From the NCBI GenBank assembly GCA_029279945.1, contig JAJUHK010000001.1, positions 304,463 through 368,462 on the forward strand: a DNA stretch of 64,000 nt, in the 5' to 3' direction. Within the stretch, counting starts at the first letter, position 1, and each line of letters opens with the position of its first letter. Both the position numbers and the translations under genes were made by a program. The notes under the pieces were generated by a model. The model searched no databases. It was given only the letters and a program-made list of their open reading frames with translations, and was not told where the DNA came from. Source of the stretch: Pseudidiomarina indica. Lineage in GTDB: Bacteria > Pseudomonadota > Gammaproteobacteria > Enterobacterales > Alteromonadaceae. Positions 55,082 through 64,000 of this stretch are shown here, piece by piece.

Positions 55082-57037
55082 ATGTTGCGTAAACTGCTAA
55101 TTGCTAACCGCGGTGAAATTGCTTGCCGCATCATTCGCACAGCACGTGAACTCGGCATTCAAACTGTCGCAGTATACTCTGATGCTGATCGCCATGCACA
55201 ACACGTATTGCTGGCTGACGAAAGTATTCATATTGGCCCTGCCCCCAGCGCCGAGAGCTATTTAGTAATTGATAAAATTATTGCTGCAGCAAAACAGACG
55301 CACGCAGATGCAATCCATCCTGGCTATGGTTTCTTATCCGAAAACGAAGATTTTGCTGATGCGTGCGCACGCAATAATATTATCTTTGTCGGACCACCGA
55401 GCAGTGCTATCGCTGCTATGGGCTCAAAAAGTGCCGCCAAAGCGATTATGGGGGAAGCTGGGGTACCATTAGTACCTGGTTACCATGGCGCCGACCAGAG
55501 TCCCACAACATTACGCGCCGCCGCTGCCGAAATTGGCTACCCAGTCATTTTGAAAGCAGCTTACGGCGGTGGCGGGAAAGGCATGCGTATTATTGAATCC
55601 GCCGCAGACTTTGACACAGCCTTAGAGTCAGCCAAACGTGAGGCACAAGCCGCGTTTGGTAACGACAAAATGCTCCTCGAAAAATACTTACAGAACCCAC
55701 GCCACGTTGAGATTCAAGTATTTTGTGATGAGCACGGTAACGCAGTTTATCTGGCCGAGCGGGACTGTTCAGTCCAACGCCGCCATCAAAAAGTGATTGA
55801 AGAAGCTCCAGCTCCAGTCTTAGCGAGTTCAACTCGTGTTGCCATGGGTGAAGCTGCGGTGCGAGCAGCCCAAGCAATTAACTACGTCGGCGCGGGTACA
55901 GTTGAGTTTCTGCTCGACCATAATAATCAATTTTATTTCATGGAAATGAATACTCGCTTGCAAGTCGAACATCCAGTGACTGAGATGGTCACTGGCCAAG
56001 ATTTGGTTGCATGGCAGCTGTTGATCGCAAGCGGTGAACCACTGCCCTTAGCACAAGATCAAATTAGTATTCATGGGCATGCTTTTGAAGCGCGGATCTA
56101 TGCTGAAGATCCCAATCACGATTTTTTACCTAGCACTGGTACCTTAACTATCCTTCGCCCGCCAGTCACTTCCGCACATGTTCGTATCGATAGCGGCGTG
56201 GTTGAAGGCGATGAAGTGAGTTCCTATTACGACCCAATGATCGCAAAACTTATTGTGTGGGGAGAAAATCGAACGGTTGCGCTGCAACGATTAATTCAAG
56301 CATTAAATGATTATCGCATCGCTGGCGTCCACACGAATATTGACTTTCTGCGGCGTATTGCAGGCCATAAGAAGTTCATGCAAGCTGAATTAACAACGCA
56401 TTTTATTGAGCGTTATCAGCGTGATTTATTCCCTGAACTAACATCAGAATTAATCACTGACTATGCAATTATGGCGGCCTTGGCTGAGCATTCTAGCCCC
56501 AATTTATCAGCTAATCCGTGGGCAACCGAGCGTGCCTTTCGTCTCAATGAGCCAAAACAAATTACCACAACCTATCACCATGATAATGAACTGCTAACGG
56601 TTACCCTCACAGCTCAAGATAAAACTTGGTATCATGAGCCAAGTGCTAGCTATTGGCAGGTAGAAACAACGGGTGAGCGCTGGTATTTCAGCAAGAATGG
56701 TCATCGTCGTCACGTTCATATTCTGGCAAGTAATGCTGACATTGGGGTGATGACAGATTTTGCCAATATCCGTTTCGCACGCCACCAAGTCGCGTTACAT
56801 CAAGATACCGCAGTAGCTGCCGGTGGTTTAGTGGCGCCCATGAACGGTACTATTGTGCAGGTGCTTGTAAAAGCTGGTGAACAGGTGACCGCAGAGCAAC
56901 CTTTAGTTATTATGGAAGCAATGAAGATGGAATATACAATTCGTGCACCCCATGCTGGTCTAGTGGAACAAATCTACTATCAAGCTGGCGAGCTCGTCAG
57001 TGATGGTGCCGAACTCATTCGCTTAACAGAGGCATAA
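55082..57037 (+). CDS. liuD: Methylcrotonyl-CoA carboxylase biotin-containing (alpha) subunit LiuD
   Basis: The 651-residue protein carries biotin carboxylase and biotin carrier functions. The N-terminal LLIANRGEIACRIIRTAREL starts the carboxylase; the ATP-grasp glycine loop is AAYGGGGKGMRIIE near 160, and the metal motif is FYFMEMNTRLQVEHPVTEM. The C-terminal biotinyl domain ends with the biotinylated lysine in IMEAMKMEYTIRAP near 620. It works with LiuB and lies between liuC and liuE. Confidence 0.97.
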   Translation: MLRKLLIANRGEIACRIIRTARELGIQTVAVYSDADRHAQHVLLADESIHIGPAPSAESYLVIDKIIAAAKQTHADAIHPGYGFLSENEDFADACARNNIIFVGPPSSAIAAMGSKSAAKAIMGEAGVPLVPGYHGADQSPTTLRAAAAEIGYPVILKAAYGGGGKGMRIIESAADFDTALESAKREAQAAFGNDKMLLEKYLQNPRHVEIQVFCDEHGNAVYLAERDCSVQRRHQKVIEEAPAPVLASSTRVAMGEAAVRAAQAINYVGAGTVEFLLDHNNQFYFMEMNTRLQVEHPVTEMVTGQDLVAWQLLIASGEPLPLAQDQISIHGHAFEARIYAEDPNHDFLPSTGTLTILRPPVTSAHVRIDSGVVEGDEVSSYYDPMIAKLIVWGENRTVALQRLIQALNDYRIAGVHTNIDFLRRIAGHKKFMQAELTTHFIERYQRDLFPELTSELITDYAIMAALAEHSSPNLSANPWATERAFRLNEPKQITTTYHHDNELLTVTLTAQDKTWYHEPSASYWQVETTGERWYFSKNGHRRHVHILASNADIGVMTDFANIRFARHQVALHQDTAVAAGGLVAPMNGTIVQVLVKAGEQVTAEQPLVIMEAMKMEYTIRAPHAGLVEQIYYQAGELVSDGAELIRLTEA

Positions 57038-57046
57038 AGAACGTAT

Positions 57047-57958
57047 ATGGCATTGCCGCAACAGGTCAAGATTGTTGAAGTTGGACCACGGGACGGTTTG
57101 CAAAACGAACAGACGGTTTCGCTTGCTGCCAAGATAGAGTTGGTCAATGCACTTGCAGCAGCAGGCTTGCAAGTAATTGAGACGGGAGCATTTGTTAGTC
57201 CCAAATGGGTACCGCAAATGGCGGAAAGTGCTGCAGTATTCGCGGGAATTGATCGCGTACCTGGCGTTACATACACGGCGTTAACACCTAACCTGCAAGG
57301 ACTGCAAGCGGCGATCACCGCCCAAGCGGATGAGGTTGCAGTATTTGCCGCTGCGTCAGAAGCCTTTAGCCAAGCCAATATCAACTGCAGCATCGATGCG
57401 AGCTTTGAACGTTTTGTGCCGGTACTTGAGGCTGCTAAAGCAGCCAATATTCGAGTTCGTGGCTATGTGAGCTGCGTGCTTGGCTGTCCCTATCAAGGGG
57501 ATGTCCCAATTGCAGACGTCGTCCGTGTTGCCGAACAATTATGGCGCATGGGATGCTATGAAATTTCCTTAGGCGATACCATTGGTGTTGGCACGCCACT
57601 GCATGCGCAACGTATGCTAAGTGCGGTTGCCGAGCAAGTGCCAATGGCTCATCTTGCATTGCATTTTCATAACACTTATGGTCAAGCCTTAGCCAACATC
57701 GCTAGTTGCCTACCACTTGGTGTGGCCACCATTGATACCGCAGTCGCAGGTTTAGGTGGTTGCCCTTATGCAAAGGGCGCCAGTGGTAATGTAGCGACCG
57801 AAGATGTGGTATATATGCTTCACGGAATGGGAATCCAGACCGGTATCCAACTCAATCAACTCGTTCATGCAGGCGCTGCCATTTGTGCGCACCTCAATCA
57901 AAGGCCGCGTTCAAATGTTGCCATTGCAGAGCTTGCCAAACAGGATCGGACACCATGA
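57047..57958 (+). CDS. liuE: Hydroxymethylglutaryl-CoA lyase LiuE
   Basis: The 303-residue TIM-barrel lyase splits HMG-CoA into acetyl-CoA and acetoacetate. It has the substrate motif [12 protein letters not shown] at 9-20, [12 protein letters not shown], the metal histidines in [15 protein letters not shown], and the catalytic cysteine loop [20 protein letters not shown]. Its stop overlaps the aacS start by 4 bases (ATGA), tying acetoacetate production to its activation. Confidence 0.97.
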   Translation: MALPQQVKIVEVGPRDGLQNEQTVSLAAKIELVNALAAAGLQVIETGAFVSPKWVPQMAESAAVFAGIDRVPGVTYTALTPNLQGLQAAITAQADEVAVFAAASEAFSQANINCSIDASFERFVPVLEAAKAANIRVRGYVSCVLGCPYQGDVPIADVVRVAEQLWRMGCYEISLGDTIGVGTPLHAQRMLSAVAEQVPMAHLALHFHNTYGQALANIASCLPLGVATIDTAVAGLGGCPYAKGASGNVATEDVVYMLHGMGIQTGIQLNQLVHAGAAICAHLNQRPRSNVAIAELAKQDRTP

Positions 57959-59898
57959 CTACCGCTATTATGTGGCAACCAACTCCAGAGCAAATAGCAA
58001 CGGCACGCATGACTGACTTCATGCGTACAATTAACCGTAATTATCATACCAATTTTACGACCTACGCAGAGCTTCACGCTTGGTCGGTCGAACGCAGTGA
58101 TGAATTTTGGAAAAGTATCTGGGATTATTTCAAGATTATCGGTGAGCGTGGCGAACGTATTGTCGTCAACCCTGATCAAATTCCAGGCGCACAATGGTTT
58201 CCAGACGCACAACTAAACTTTGCCGAGAACTTACTGCGCTATAATGATGACCATGTGGCGTTGATTTTCCGCGGTGAAAATGGCGCCCGTGACCAGCATA
58301 CCTATGCTGAGCTACGTAGTGAAGTAGCGGCACTTGCTGCTGCCATGAAGCGACACGGCGTCCAGCCCGGTGATCGGGTTGCGGCCATGGTGCCAAACTG
58401 TGTCGAAGCCGTAATTGCCATGTTGGCAACCGCCAGCTTAGGCGCCATTTGGTCGAGCTGTTCCCCTGATTTTGGCGTACAAGGCGTTGTTGACCGTTTT
58501 GGTCAAATTGAACCAAAATTATTCATCACGATTGATGGTTACTATTACAATGGTAAGCAGCTCGATGTAACGGAAAAAGTGCGTGATATCCGCGCACAAT
58601 TACCTTCCGTTGAACATACCGTGATTGTCGATTTTATCGGTTTCAACTACGAGTTCGATGATCATTCCAGTGCGTGGGATAACTTCCTCGATCGGACAGC
58701 CACCACCCTTGAATTCACTCCAATGCCATTTAATGCCCCACTTTATATCATGTTTAGTTCCGGCACTACCGGAGTACCTAAATGTATTGTGCATGGTGCT
58801 GGGGGGACGCTACTGCAGCATGTCAAAGAACATGGGTTACATACTAATATAACGCGTGATGATGTATTTTTTTATTTCACCACCTGCGGTTGGATGATGT
58901 GGAACTGGTTAGTATCCGGTTTAGCTCAAGGTGCCACCTTGGTGTTGTTTGATGGTTCGCCCTTCTATCCATCACCCGAGGCGCTATGGCTTGTTGCTGA
59001 AGAAGAACAAATTACAGTATTTGGAACCAGTGCAAAATATTTATCGGCTTTAGAAAAAGAAAATTATAGGCCTAAACACGAGCACGAACTTCCCGCTTTA
59101 CGTACCATTCTCACGACAGGTTCAGTGTTACCGCCTGAGAGTTTTGATTTCGTCTACCGTGATATCAAAACTGACGTGTGTTTATCCTCCATTTCGGGTG
59201 GTACCGATATTATTTCCTGTTTTGCGCTAGGTAATCCCATTTTACCTGTCTATCGCGGTGAGCTTCAATGTCGGGGGCTTGGACTCGACGTTCAAGTGTT
59301 TAATGATGATGGTCAGGTTATTCAGCAAGACAAAGGTGAATTAGTTTGCCGTAATAGTTTCCCCTGTATGCCGATTGGCTTTTGGAATGACCCAGACGGT
59401 AGTAAATATCATAGCGCCTATTTTGAGCGCTTCCCCAACACTTGGGCTCATGGTGACTATGCTGAAATAACCATCCATGATGGCATTATTATCTACGGCC
59501 GCTCCGACGCGGTCCTGAATCCTGGCGGGGTACGTATAGGTACTGCCGAGATCTACCGTCAAGTAGAGAAAATAGAGAGCGTGTTGGAAAGTATAGCCAT
59601 TGGCCAACGTTGGGAAAATGATGAGCGCGTGGTTCTGTTCGTGCGCTTACGTGAGGGCCGTGTACTTGACGATGCCTTACGGCAACATATCCGCCAAGTT
59701 ATTCGTACTCATACAACGCCACGCCACGTACCTGCCGTCATTGTTCAAGTGACAGATATTCCGCGCACTATCAGTGGCAAGATCGTGGAACTAGCAGTTC
59801 GTCAAGTGGTGCACGGAGAAGCTGTTAAAAACACCGATGCACTCGCAAACCCGGAAGCGCTTGAACAGTTTCGGAACCGCCCCGAACTGCAGGAGTAA
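57955..59898 (+). CDS. aacS: Acetoacetyl-CoA synthetase AacS
   Basis: The 647-residue adenylate-forming enzyme activates acetoacetate to acetoacetyl-CoA. The AMP-binding motif is [19 protein letters not shown] near 270-288; the adenylation blocks [20 protein letters not shown] and [20 protein letters not shown] follow, and the conserved C-terminal lysine is in ISGKIVEL. A longer open frame begins inside liuE, but the ATG at 57955 overlapping the liuE stop fits homologues ([17 protein letters not shown]). The thiolase at 49715-50893 could finish the route to acetyl-CoA. Confidence 0.96.
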   Translation: MTTAIMWQPTPEQIATARMTDFMRTINRNYHTNFTTYAELHAWSVERSDEFWKSIWDYFKIIGERGERIVVNPDQIPGAQWFPDAQLNFAENLLRYNDDHVALIFRGENGARDQHTYAELRSEVAALAAAMKRHGVQPGDRVAAMVPNCVEAVIAMLATASLGAIWSSCSPDFGVQGVVDRFGQIEPKLFITIDGYYYNGKQLDVTEKVRDIRAQLPSVEHTVIVDFIGFNYEFDDHSSAWDNFLDRTATTLEFTPMPFNAPLYIMFSSGTTGVPKCIVHGAGGTLLQHVKEHGLHTNITRDDVFFYFTTCGWMMWNWLVSGLAQGATLVLFDGSPFYPSPEALWLVAEEEQITVFGTSAKYLSALEKENYRPKHEHELPALRTILTTGSVLPPESFDFVYRDIKTDVCLSSISGGTDIISCFALGNPILPVYRGELQCRGLGLDVQVFNDDGQVIQQDKGELVCRNSFPCMPIGFWNDPDGSKYHSAYFERFPNTWAHGDYAEITIHDGIIIYGRSDAVLNPGGVRIGTAEIYRQVEKIESVLESIAIGQRWENDERVVLFVRLREGRVLDDALRQHIRQVIRTHTTPRHVPAVIVQVTDIPRTISGKIVELAVRQVVHGEAVKNTDALANPEALEQFRNRPELQE

Positions 59899-59908
59899 GG
59901 GGTGTACA

Positions 59909-62119
59909 ATGAGAAACTTGCGTGCAGTGGCCATTACTGCGGTTATCGGTCTTATCTTAACGATAACCGCAACCTACTTCCTCGAGGAACACGACCACAA
60001 GCGTATTTTTGAACAGATTCAAACCGATGCGCATAGCCTTGAGATGAATATCCGGGACAACATCGTGCGCCTGATGTACGCAGGTGAGCTGGCCGGAGAG
60101 TTACTAAAAACATCGACCAATCCACCATTAACCCGGTTATATCAATTGCGCCATGCGCTCACTCCCTATTACCCAGCGATACACCGTATCGTGATGTTCG
60201 ATCAAGAGTTTAATTTAGTCGAACAATACAGTTTGCATTCCGACCATCTGTTGGCAATAGACCGTTTTGCAGCAGATCATTTCGAACTGGCACGACTTGA
60301 AGAGCTGCTCATGAGCTCGTTACTGACGTCAGCGTACAATTTGTCTGATGATCCCCGTGATTTAGCTCTTTTTCTTGCCGTCGAGCATCAACAACAACGC
60401 TATTATTTTGCCTTAGTCATCAATGTCGAAGAACTGCTAGAAGGTACTATTCGCCATCACATCATCGAAGGTTACCAAATTGATGTGACGGAGCATGGCA
60501 AGCTAATTTATCAATTTTCTGGAAACGACGAGTTAAAAGATGAATGGTATAGTGAGTTTCGTATCCGTGTTGCCGACCGCTATTGGCAATTTGTGCTATG
60601 GCCAACACCGCTGAAGTTCTCGCAAATGCATGTAGTCAATAGCTACATCGCGCCAATTACTGGTTCACTATTAACCCTCTGCTTTATAGCCCTCGTGATC
60701 CGCTATAAATATCAAGAACAACAATTTGAAACACTGCAACGCGAGCAATACCAATTGCAACAACAGCTTCATAAGCGCGAAGAAGTTGAATTGCAACTTG
60801 CTTATTTATCCGAGCATGATGCCCTTACAGAAGTGCCAAACCGTAATGCGTTATTACGTTTTCTTCAAGAACGTTTACCTGAATTAAAACAACAACAAAC
60901 TGATTTAGTTGCCATACAAATCAATCTTGACCATTTTAAACAACTTAACCATGTGCTTGGTCACATGATCGGCGATGAATTACTGCGACGTATGGCACAC
61001 CGCATTAAACAAGCCACGATTGGATTTGAATTTATTGCACGCATTGGGGGGGACGAGTTTTTAGTCATCAAAGAGGGGGTTCATGATCAAGCGCATGTTC
61101 TCAACCTAACTGAAAAAATATGCGCAGGCGCAGCCCCTGAGTTTTATATCGATAACTACGAAATTCATACGACTATTTCCTTAGGCGTTGCATTTGCCAG
61201 TGATGCAGATTACGACGCTGATACGCTACTCCGACACACCGATTTTGCACTCATTGAAGCAAAACGTAATAACTACCATGGCGTCAGTTTCTATAAACGA
61301 TCGCTGCAATCTGAGTTATCTAAACGCCAATATATTCTTGAGCAATTACATCGTGCAGTTGAGCGCAAAGAACTAGAAGTACACTATCAACCAATCTTTG
61401 CTTTACCGAATAAAACCATCTATGGCTTTGAAGCTTTAATCCGCTGGCGTCAAAGCGATGGTTACTATACGCTGCCCGAGGACTTTCTGCCATTAATTGA
61501 ACACACAGGATTGATTATTCCATTGACCGAACACCTGATCCGGCAGGTCGTCGATGATTACCGCCAATGGCATAAAAACCAAATCGAACCTTTTACGCTT
61601 CATCTCAATTTATCAGCGAAACAATTAGCGATATCCACTTTACCCGAGTTGCTGCAAACTAACTTACAACGGCATAATATACCGTCGGAGTATCTATATA
61701 TTGATCTTAACGAAGACTTGTATTGTCAACTCGCCTCGTCAACTTATACGAATTTACGTAAACTAACGGCTATTGGCGTGAAAATCGGGGTTACTGGCTC
61801 TGGATTGAACTACAATACAATGCAAGCGATGCAACAATTTGCGCCGCATTTATTTAAGATCAGCCCTACCCTAATGCAAGATATTCCGCATAATAAAGTA
61901 GCAGCGTTGCTCGCTGACACACTGATAAAATTGGGTAACACAGGGGCGCTACAAGTTAGTGCCGTGGGTGTTGAAACCCAGCAACAGATTGATTTTCTAC
62001 TACAACGTGGTTGTTTATATGCGCAAGGCTATTACTTAGCCAACCCAATGCCTGCAGAAGCCATCCAATTATTATTGGATAATCAGCTAGCGGCCGACGT
62101 CACAAATAATCAGGAGTAA
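59909..62119 (+). CDS. Membrane GGDEF-EAL protein with intact GGDEF and degenerate EAL
   Basis: The 736-residue protein starts at the ATG with AAGGGG six bases upstream. Order: membrane helix 6-24, a periplasmic sensor region of about 215 residues without a motif I recognise, membrane helix 247-265, a coiled coil 268-300, then GGDEF (300-465) and EAL (475-725). GGDEF is intact at 380-384, with no RxxD inhibitory site before it. The EAL domain keeps E508-A-L, N567, E602, K650 and Q706, but the metal-binding DD pair is replaced by T629-G630, and AEGVET reads AVGVET. It probably makes cyclic di-GMP or only binds it. It lies 10 bases after aacS and 3 before the ETF dehydrogenase gene. Confidence 0.9.
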   Translation: MRNLRAVAITAVIGLILTITATYFLEEHDHKRIFEQIQTDAHSLEMNIRDNIVRLMYAGELAGELLKTSTNPPLTRLYQLRHALTPYYPAIHRIVMFDQEFNLVEQYSLHSDHLLAIDRFAADHFELARLEELLMSSLLTSAYNLSDDPRDLALFLAVEHQQQRYYFALVINVEELLEGTIRHHIIEGYQIDVTEHGKLIYQFSGNDELKDEWYSEFRIRVADRYWQFVLWPTPLKFSQMHVVNSYIAPITGSLLTLCFIALVIRYKYQEQQFETLQREQYQLQQQLHKREEVELQLAYLSEHDALTEVPNRNALLRFLQERLPELKQQQTDLVAIQINLDHFKQLNHVLGHMIGDELLRRMAHRIKQATIGFEFIARIGGDEFLVIKEGVHDQAHVLNLTEKICAGAAPEFYIDNYEIHTTISLGVAFASDADYDADTLLRHTDFALIEAKRNNYHGVSFYKRSLQSELSKRQYILEQLHRAVERKELEVHYQPIFALPNKTIYGFEALIRWRQSDGYYTLPEDFLPLIEHTGLIIPLTEHLIRQVVDDYRQWHKNQIEPFTLHLNLSAKQLAISTLPELLQTNLQRHNIPSEYLYIDLNEDLYCQLASSTYTNLRKLTAIGVKIGVTGSGLNYNTMQAMQQFAPHLFKISPTLMQDIPHNKVAALLADTLIKLGNTGALQVSAVGVETQQQIDFLLQRGCLYAQGYYLANPMPAEAIQLLLDNQLAADVTNNQE

Positions 62120-62122
62120 ATT

Positions 62123-63766
62123 ATGCAGCGCGAAAGTATGGAATTTGATGTAGTTATTGTTGGGGCTGGCCCAGCTGGCTTAAGCTGCGCAATTCGCCTT
62201 GCTCAACAAGCTCAGGAACAACAACAAGAATGCAGTATCTGTGTGGTTGAAAAAGGTTCTGAAGTAGGTGCGCACATTTTATCGGGAGCCGTCTTTGAAC
62301 CACGAGCATTAAATGAACTGTTCCCCAATTGGCAAGAGCTCGGCGCACCACTAACAACGCCTGTCGTTAAAGACGACATCATGTTATTCCGTAACGCTAA
62401 TTCTGCCGTCCACTTACCTAGTTTTATGGTACCAAAAACATTCCATAATCAAGGCAACTACATTACCAGCATGGGCAATTTGTGCCGTTGGCTCGCTGAA
62501 CAGGCAGAACAACTCGGTGTCGAAATTTTTCCCGGGTTCCCTGCTGCTGATGTCATTATTGAAGGTGGCCAAGTAGCCGGTATTATCACTGGTGATATGG
62601 GGCTGGACCGAGCGGGTAATCCTAAACCCAGTTTTGAACCAGGGATGGAATTACGTGCTAAGTACACAGTCTTTGCGGAAGGTTGCCGTGGTCACCTCGG
62701 TAAGCGGCTGCAGCAACAATTTAATTTGACGAAAGATAAATCGCCACAGCACTATGCTATCGGCTTTAAAGAAATCTGGGATATCCCTGCTGAACAACAT
62801 CAACCAGGCTTAGTTATTCATACCACAGGTTGGCCTCTAGATGGCGAAGGTAGTGGTGGTGGTTACCTATATCATGCGCAGGACGGACAAGTCTATGTAG
62901 GGCTAATTGTTGACTTAAACTACAGTAACCCCTACCTGAATCCCTTTGGTGAATTCCAAAAATTCAAAACCCATCCAGAAATTGCAAAAACATTAACCGG
63001 TGGCAAACGCGTCACCTATGGCGCTCGCGCTATTACTAAAGGTGGTTTCTATTCATTACCAGAGATGACCTTCCCTGGCGGTATTTTAATTGGCTGCAAC
63101 GCCGGTACTTTGAACTTTGCCAAAATTAAAGGCAACCATACCGCAATGAAATCCGGCATGTTAGCGGCAGAAAGTATTTTTGCTGCATTGCAGCAAGACA
63201 CTGTACCAACAACACTAACCGATTTTACTCAACGGTTTGAGCAATCATGGCTTTATGACGAGCTCTATCGGTCGCGTAACTTTGGCCCTGTTATTCACAA
63301 GTTCGGCACCATTTTCGGAGGCGCATATAATACCATCGACCAAAACTGGTTCGGCGGTAAGTTACCATTTACCATTAAGGACGACATGCCAGATTATAAA
63401 ATGTTACGTAAGGCTAGCGATTGCAAACCTATTCATTATCCAAAGCCAGATAATAAATTGACATTTGATCGTCTGTCATCGGTATTTTTATCCAATACCA
63501 ACCATGAAGAAGAACAACCTTGCCATTTGAAATTAACGGACGCTAGTATTCCATTGGCTGTCAATTTACCTAAATACGCAGAACCTGCTCAACGTTATTG
63601 CCCAGCGGGGGTCTATGAAGTCGTCGACGAAAATGGTGAATCCGTATTTAAAATTAACGCGCAAAACTGTATTCATTGTAAAACTTGTGATATCAAAGAT
63701 CCGTCACAAAATATTACTTGGGTGACCCCAGAAGGTGGTGGTGGCCCCAACTACCCCAATATGTAA
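62123..63766 (+). CDS. Electron transfer flavoprotein-ubiquinone oxidoreductase
   Basis: The 547-residue enzyme passes electrons from reduced ETF to ubiquinone at the membrane. It has the FAD motif VVIVGAGPAGLSCAIRLAQQ at 10-29, EKGSEVGAHILSGAVFEPRA, and a C-terminal 4Fe-4S domain with cysteines in RYCPAGVYEV and NCIHCKTCDIKDPSQNITW. It serves acyl-CoA dehydrogenases such as those at 45170 and 51459. AGGAG lies 6 bases before the ATG, and the gene ends the rightward run. The etfA and etfB genes are not in the window. Confidence 0.96.
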   Translation: MQRESMEFDVVIVGAGPAGLSCAIRLAQQAQEQQQECSICVVEKGSEVGAHILSGAVFEPRALNELFPNWQELGAPLTTPVVKDDIMLFRNANSAVHLPSFMVPKTFHNQGNYITSMGNLCRWLAEQAEQLGVEIFPGFPAADVIIEGGQVAGIITGDMGLDRAGNPKPSFEPGMELRAKYTVFAEGCRGHLGKRLQQQFNLTKDKSPQHYAIGFKEIWDIPAEQHQPGLVIHTTGWPLDGEGSGGGYLYHAQDGQVYVGLIVDLNYSNPYLNPFGEFQKFKTHPEIAKTLTGGKRVTYGARAITKGGFYSLPEMTFPGGILIGCNAGTLNFAKIKGNHTAMKSGMLAAESIFAALQQDTVPTTLTDFTQRFEQSWLYDELYRSRNFGPVIHKFGTIFGGAYNTIDQNWFGGKLPFTIKDDMPDYKMLRKASDCKPIHYPKPDNKLTFDRLSSVFLSNTNHEEEQPCHLKLTDASIPLAVNLPKYAEPAQRYCPAGVYEVVDENGESVFKINAQNCIHCKTCDIKDPSQNITWVTPEGGGGPNYPNM

Positions 63767-63801
63767 CTTAGTTGAAATACATTCAAATCGGTGGTGGATT
63801 A

Positions 63802-63843
63802 TGTTGGCCTGCAGACGCTGTATCAGCGTCATCCAGGCCAACA
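63802..63843. terminator. Long two-part hairpin downstream of the ETF dehydrogenase gene
   Basis: TGTTGGCCTG (63802-63811) pairs with CAGGCCAACA (63834-63843), and inside it GACGCTG (63814-63820) pairs with CAGCGTC (63824-63830) around TAT. The 42-base structure lies 36 bases after the stop and probably ends the liu-aacS-ETF dehydrogenase run, although no T run follows. Confidence 0.5.
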
Positions 63844-63868
63844 CAACTACACCTTATATTTAGCAAAA

Positions 63869-64000
63869 CCCGCGTAAACCCTCGCCCAATCGGGCGGGGA
63901 TATAAGCGGGAAACGCGAAGCGTTTCTAGTCAGGTGTGGCCTGACTTTGTACATATTCTTTCAGCGTTTCAATCGTTGCACCACCTGCGCTACAGGCAAA
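63869..64000 (-). mobile_element. IS200/IS605-type element, transposase-3' end side (cut by window edge)
   Basis: Just beyond the transposase stop there is a nested structure: outer CCCGC (63869-63873) with GCGGG (63906-63910), inner CCTCGCCC (63880-63887) with GGGCGGGG (63892-63899) around a 4-base loop. The inner stem has one G-T wobble on the plus strand. Imperfect subterminal hairpins of this kind mark the ends of IS200/IS605 elements, which lack terminal inverted repeats. A further GAAACGC/GCGTTTC hairpin (63910-63926) overlaps the stop codon. The exact element boundary cannot be fixed from one end. Confidence 0.6.
63926..64000 (-). CDS. tnpA: IS200/IS605 family transposase TnpA, C-terminal fragment (cut by window edge)
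   Basis: The last 24 residues are visible, reading FACSAGGATIETLKEYVQSQ and then ATPD before TAG at 63926-63928. This matches the end of Y1 (HUH) transposases of the IS200/IS605 family, whose C-terminus typically reads FxxSxGGAxxxxxxxYIxxQ. The enzyme cuts and joins single-stranded DNA. The catalytic HUH motif and tyrosine lie outside the window, so integrity cannot be judged. It could also be a domesticated relative. Confidence 0.72.
   Translation of the reverse strand, partial: FACSAGGATIETLKEYVQSQATPD

Noticed and set aside
63928..63946. AGTCAGG/CCTGACT inverted repeat as a REP element
   Set aside because: It lies within the transposase coding end, where it is explained by codons; no second copy was noticed in the window.
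1..64000. CRISPR arrays, tRNA or rRNA genes, prophage, toxin-antitoxin or restriction systems
   Set aside because: No repeat-spacer pattern, cloverleaf-like gap or protein family of these kinds was seen; gaps are short and genes are mostly core metabolism and envelope assembly.

Overview
This 64 kb window reads as chromosomal DNA of a marine gammaproteobacterium, most likely from the Idiomarinaceae (Idiomarina, Pseudidiomarina or Aliidiomarina). The basis is the mix of gammaproteobacterial gene orders (nadB next to rpoE-rseA; xerD-dsbC-recJ-prfB-lysS; rpsB-tsf-pyrH-frr-uppS-cdsA-dxr-rseP-bamA-skp-lpxD-fabZ-lpxA-lpxB; map-glnD-dapD) with large branched-chain amino acid degradation clusters of the Shewanella/Idiomarina kind. 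The genus is an inference from general similarity, not a computed result. Genes are densely packed. No stretch over about 300 bases lacks a gene; the longest gap is 27438-27706, the rpsB leader and map upstream region. I saw no rRNA, tRNA or CRISPR array.

Layout. 1-4.5 kb: the sigma-E operon (rseA cut by the left edge, rpoE with its own sigma-E-type promoter) opposite nadB, then a short ygfX-like gene and sdhE facing ygfZ and a SlyD-like isomerase. 4.5-10.7 kb: the leftward operon xerD-dsbC-recJ-prfB-lysS, with the programmed +1 frameshift in prfB and an apparently lipid-anchored DsbC. 10.7-13.5 kb: a compact leftward trio (glutathionyl-hydroquinone reductase, pirin, PIG3-type quinone oxidoreductase) suggesting electrophile or quinone defence. 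13.5-27.4 kb: the envelope and translation supercluster, read leftward from rpsB to lpxB. 27.7-31.9 kb: map, glnD, dapD rightward. 31.9-42.3 kb: an assortment partly syntenic with E. coli (truC, yqcC, syd, queF, ppnN, rlmM, gcvA), with DUF3549, DUF962, GNAT and DUF3192 genes and an NAD-type isocitrate dehydrogenase.

42.3-63.8 kb is a branched-chain amino acid catabolic region. The leftward block mmsA, acyl-CoA dehydrogenase, 3-hydroxyisobutyryl-CoA hydrolase, mmsB and an IvdG-like dehydrogenase handles valine and isoleucine. It is divergent from an AraC-type regulator and an EamA transporter. A thiolase (IvdA-like) is divergent from the rightward leucine operon liuR-liuA-liuB-liuC-liuD-liuE-aacS. 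A perfect 16-bp palindrome, the likely LiuR operator, lies between them. Leucine carbon ends as acetyl-CoA and acetoacetate, which AacS activates to acetoacetyl-CoA for the thiolase. Electrons from the two acyl-CoA dehydrogenases would reach quinone through the ETF dehydrogenase encoded at the end of the same strand run. Between aacS and that gene sits a membrane GGDEF-EAL protein with an intact GGDEF motif and a decayed EAL site.

The right edge cuts the 3' end of an IS200/IS605-type transposase gene with a structured end. I found no clearly new defence or mobile system. The observations most worth following are the GGDEF-EAL protein inside the catabolic operon, the lipoprotein DsbC, the quinone-stress trio with its direct repeat, the missing enoyl-CoA hydratase in the valine block, and promoters that overlap terminator-like hairpins.
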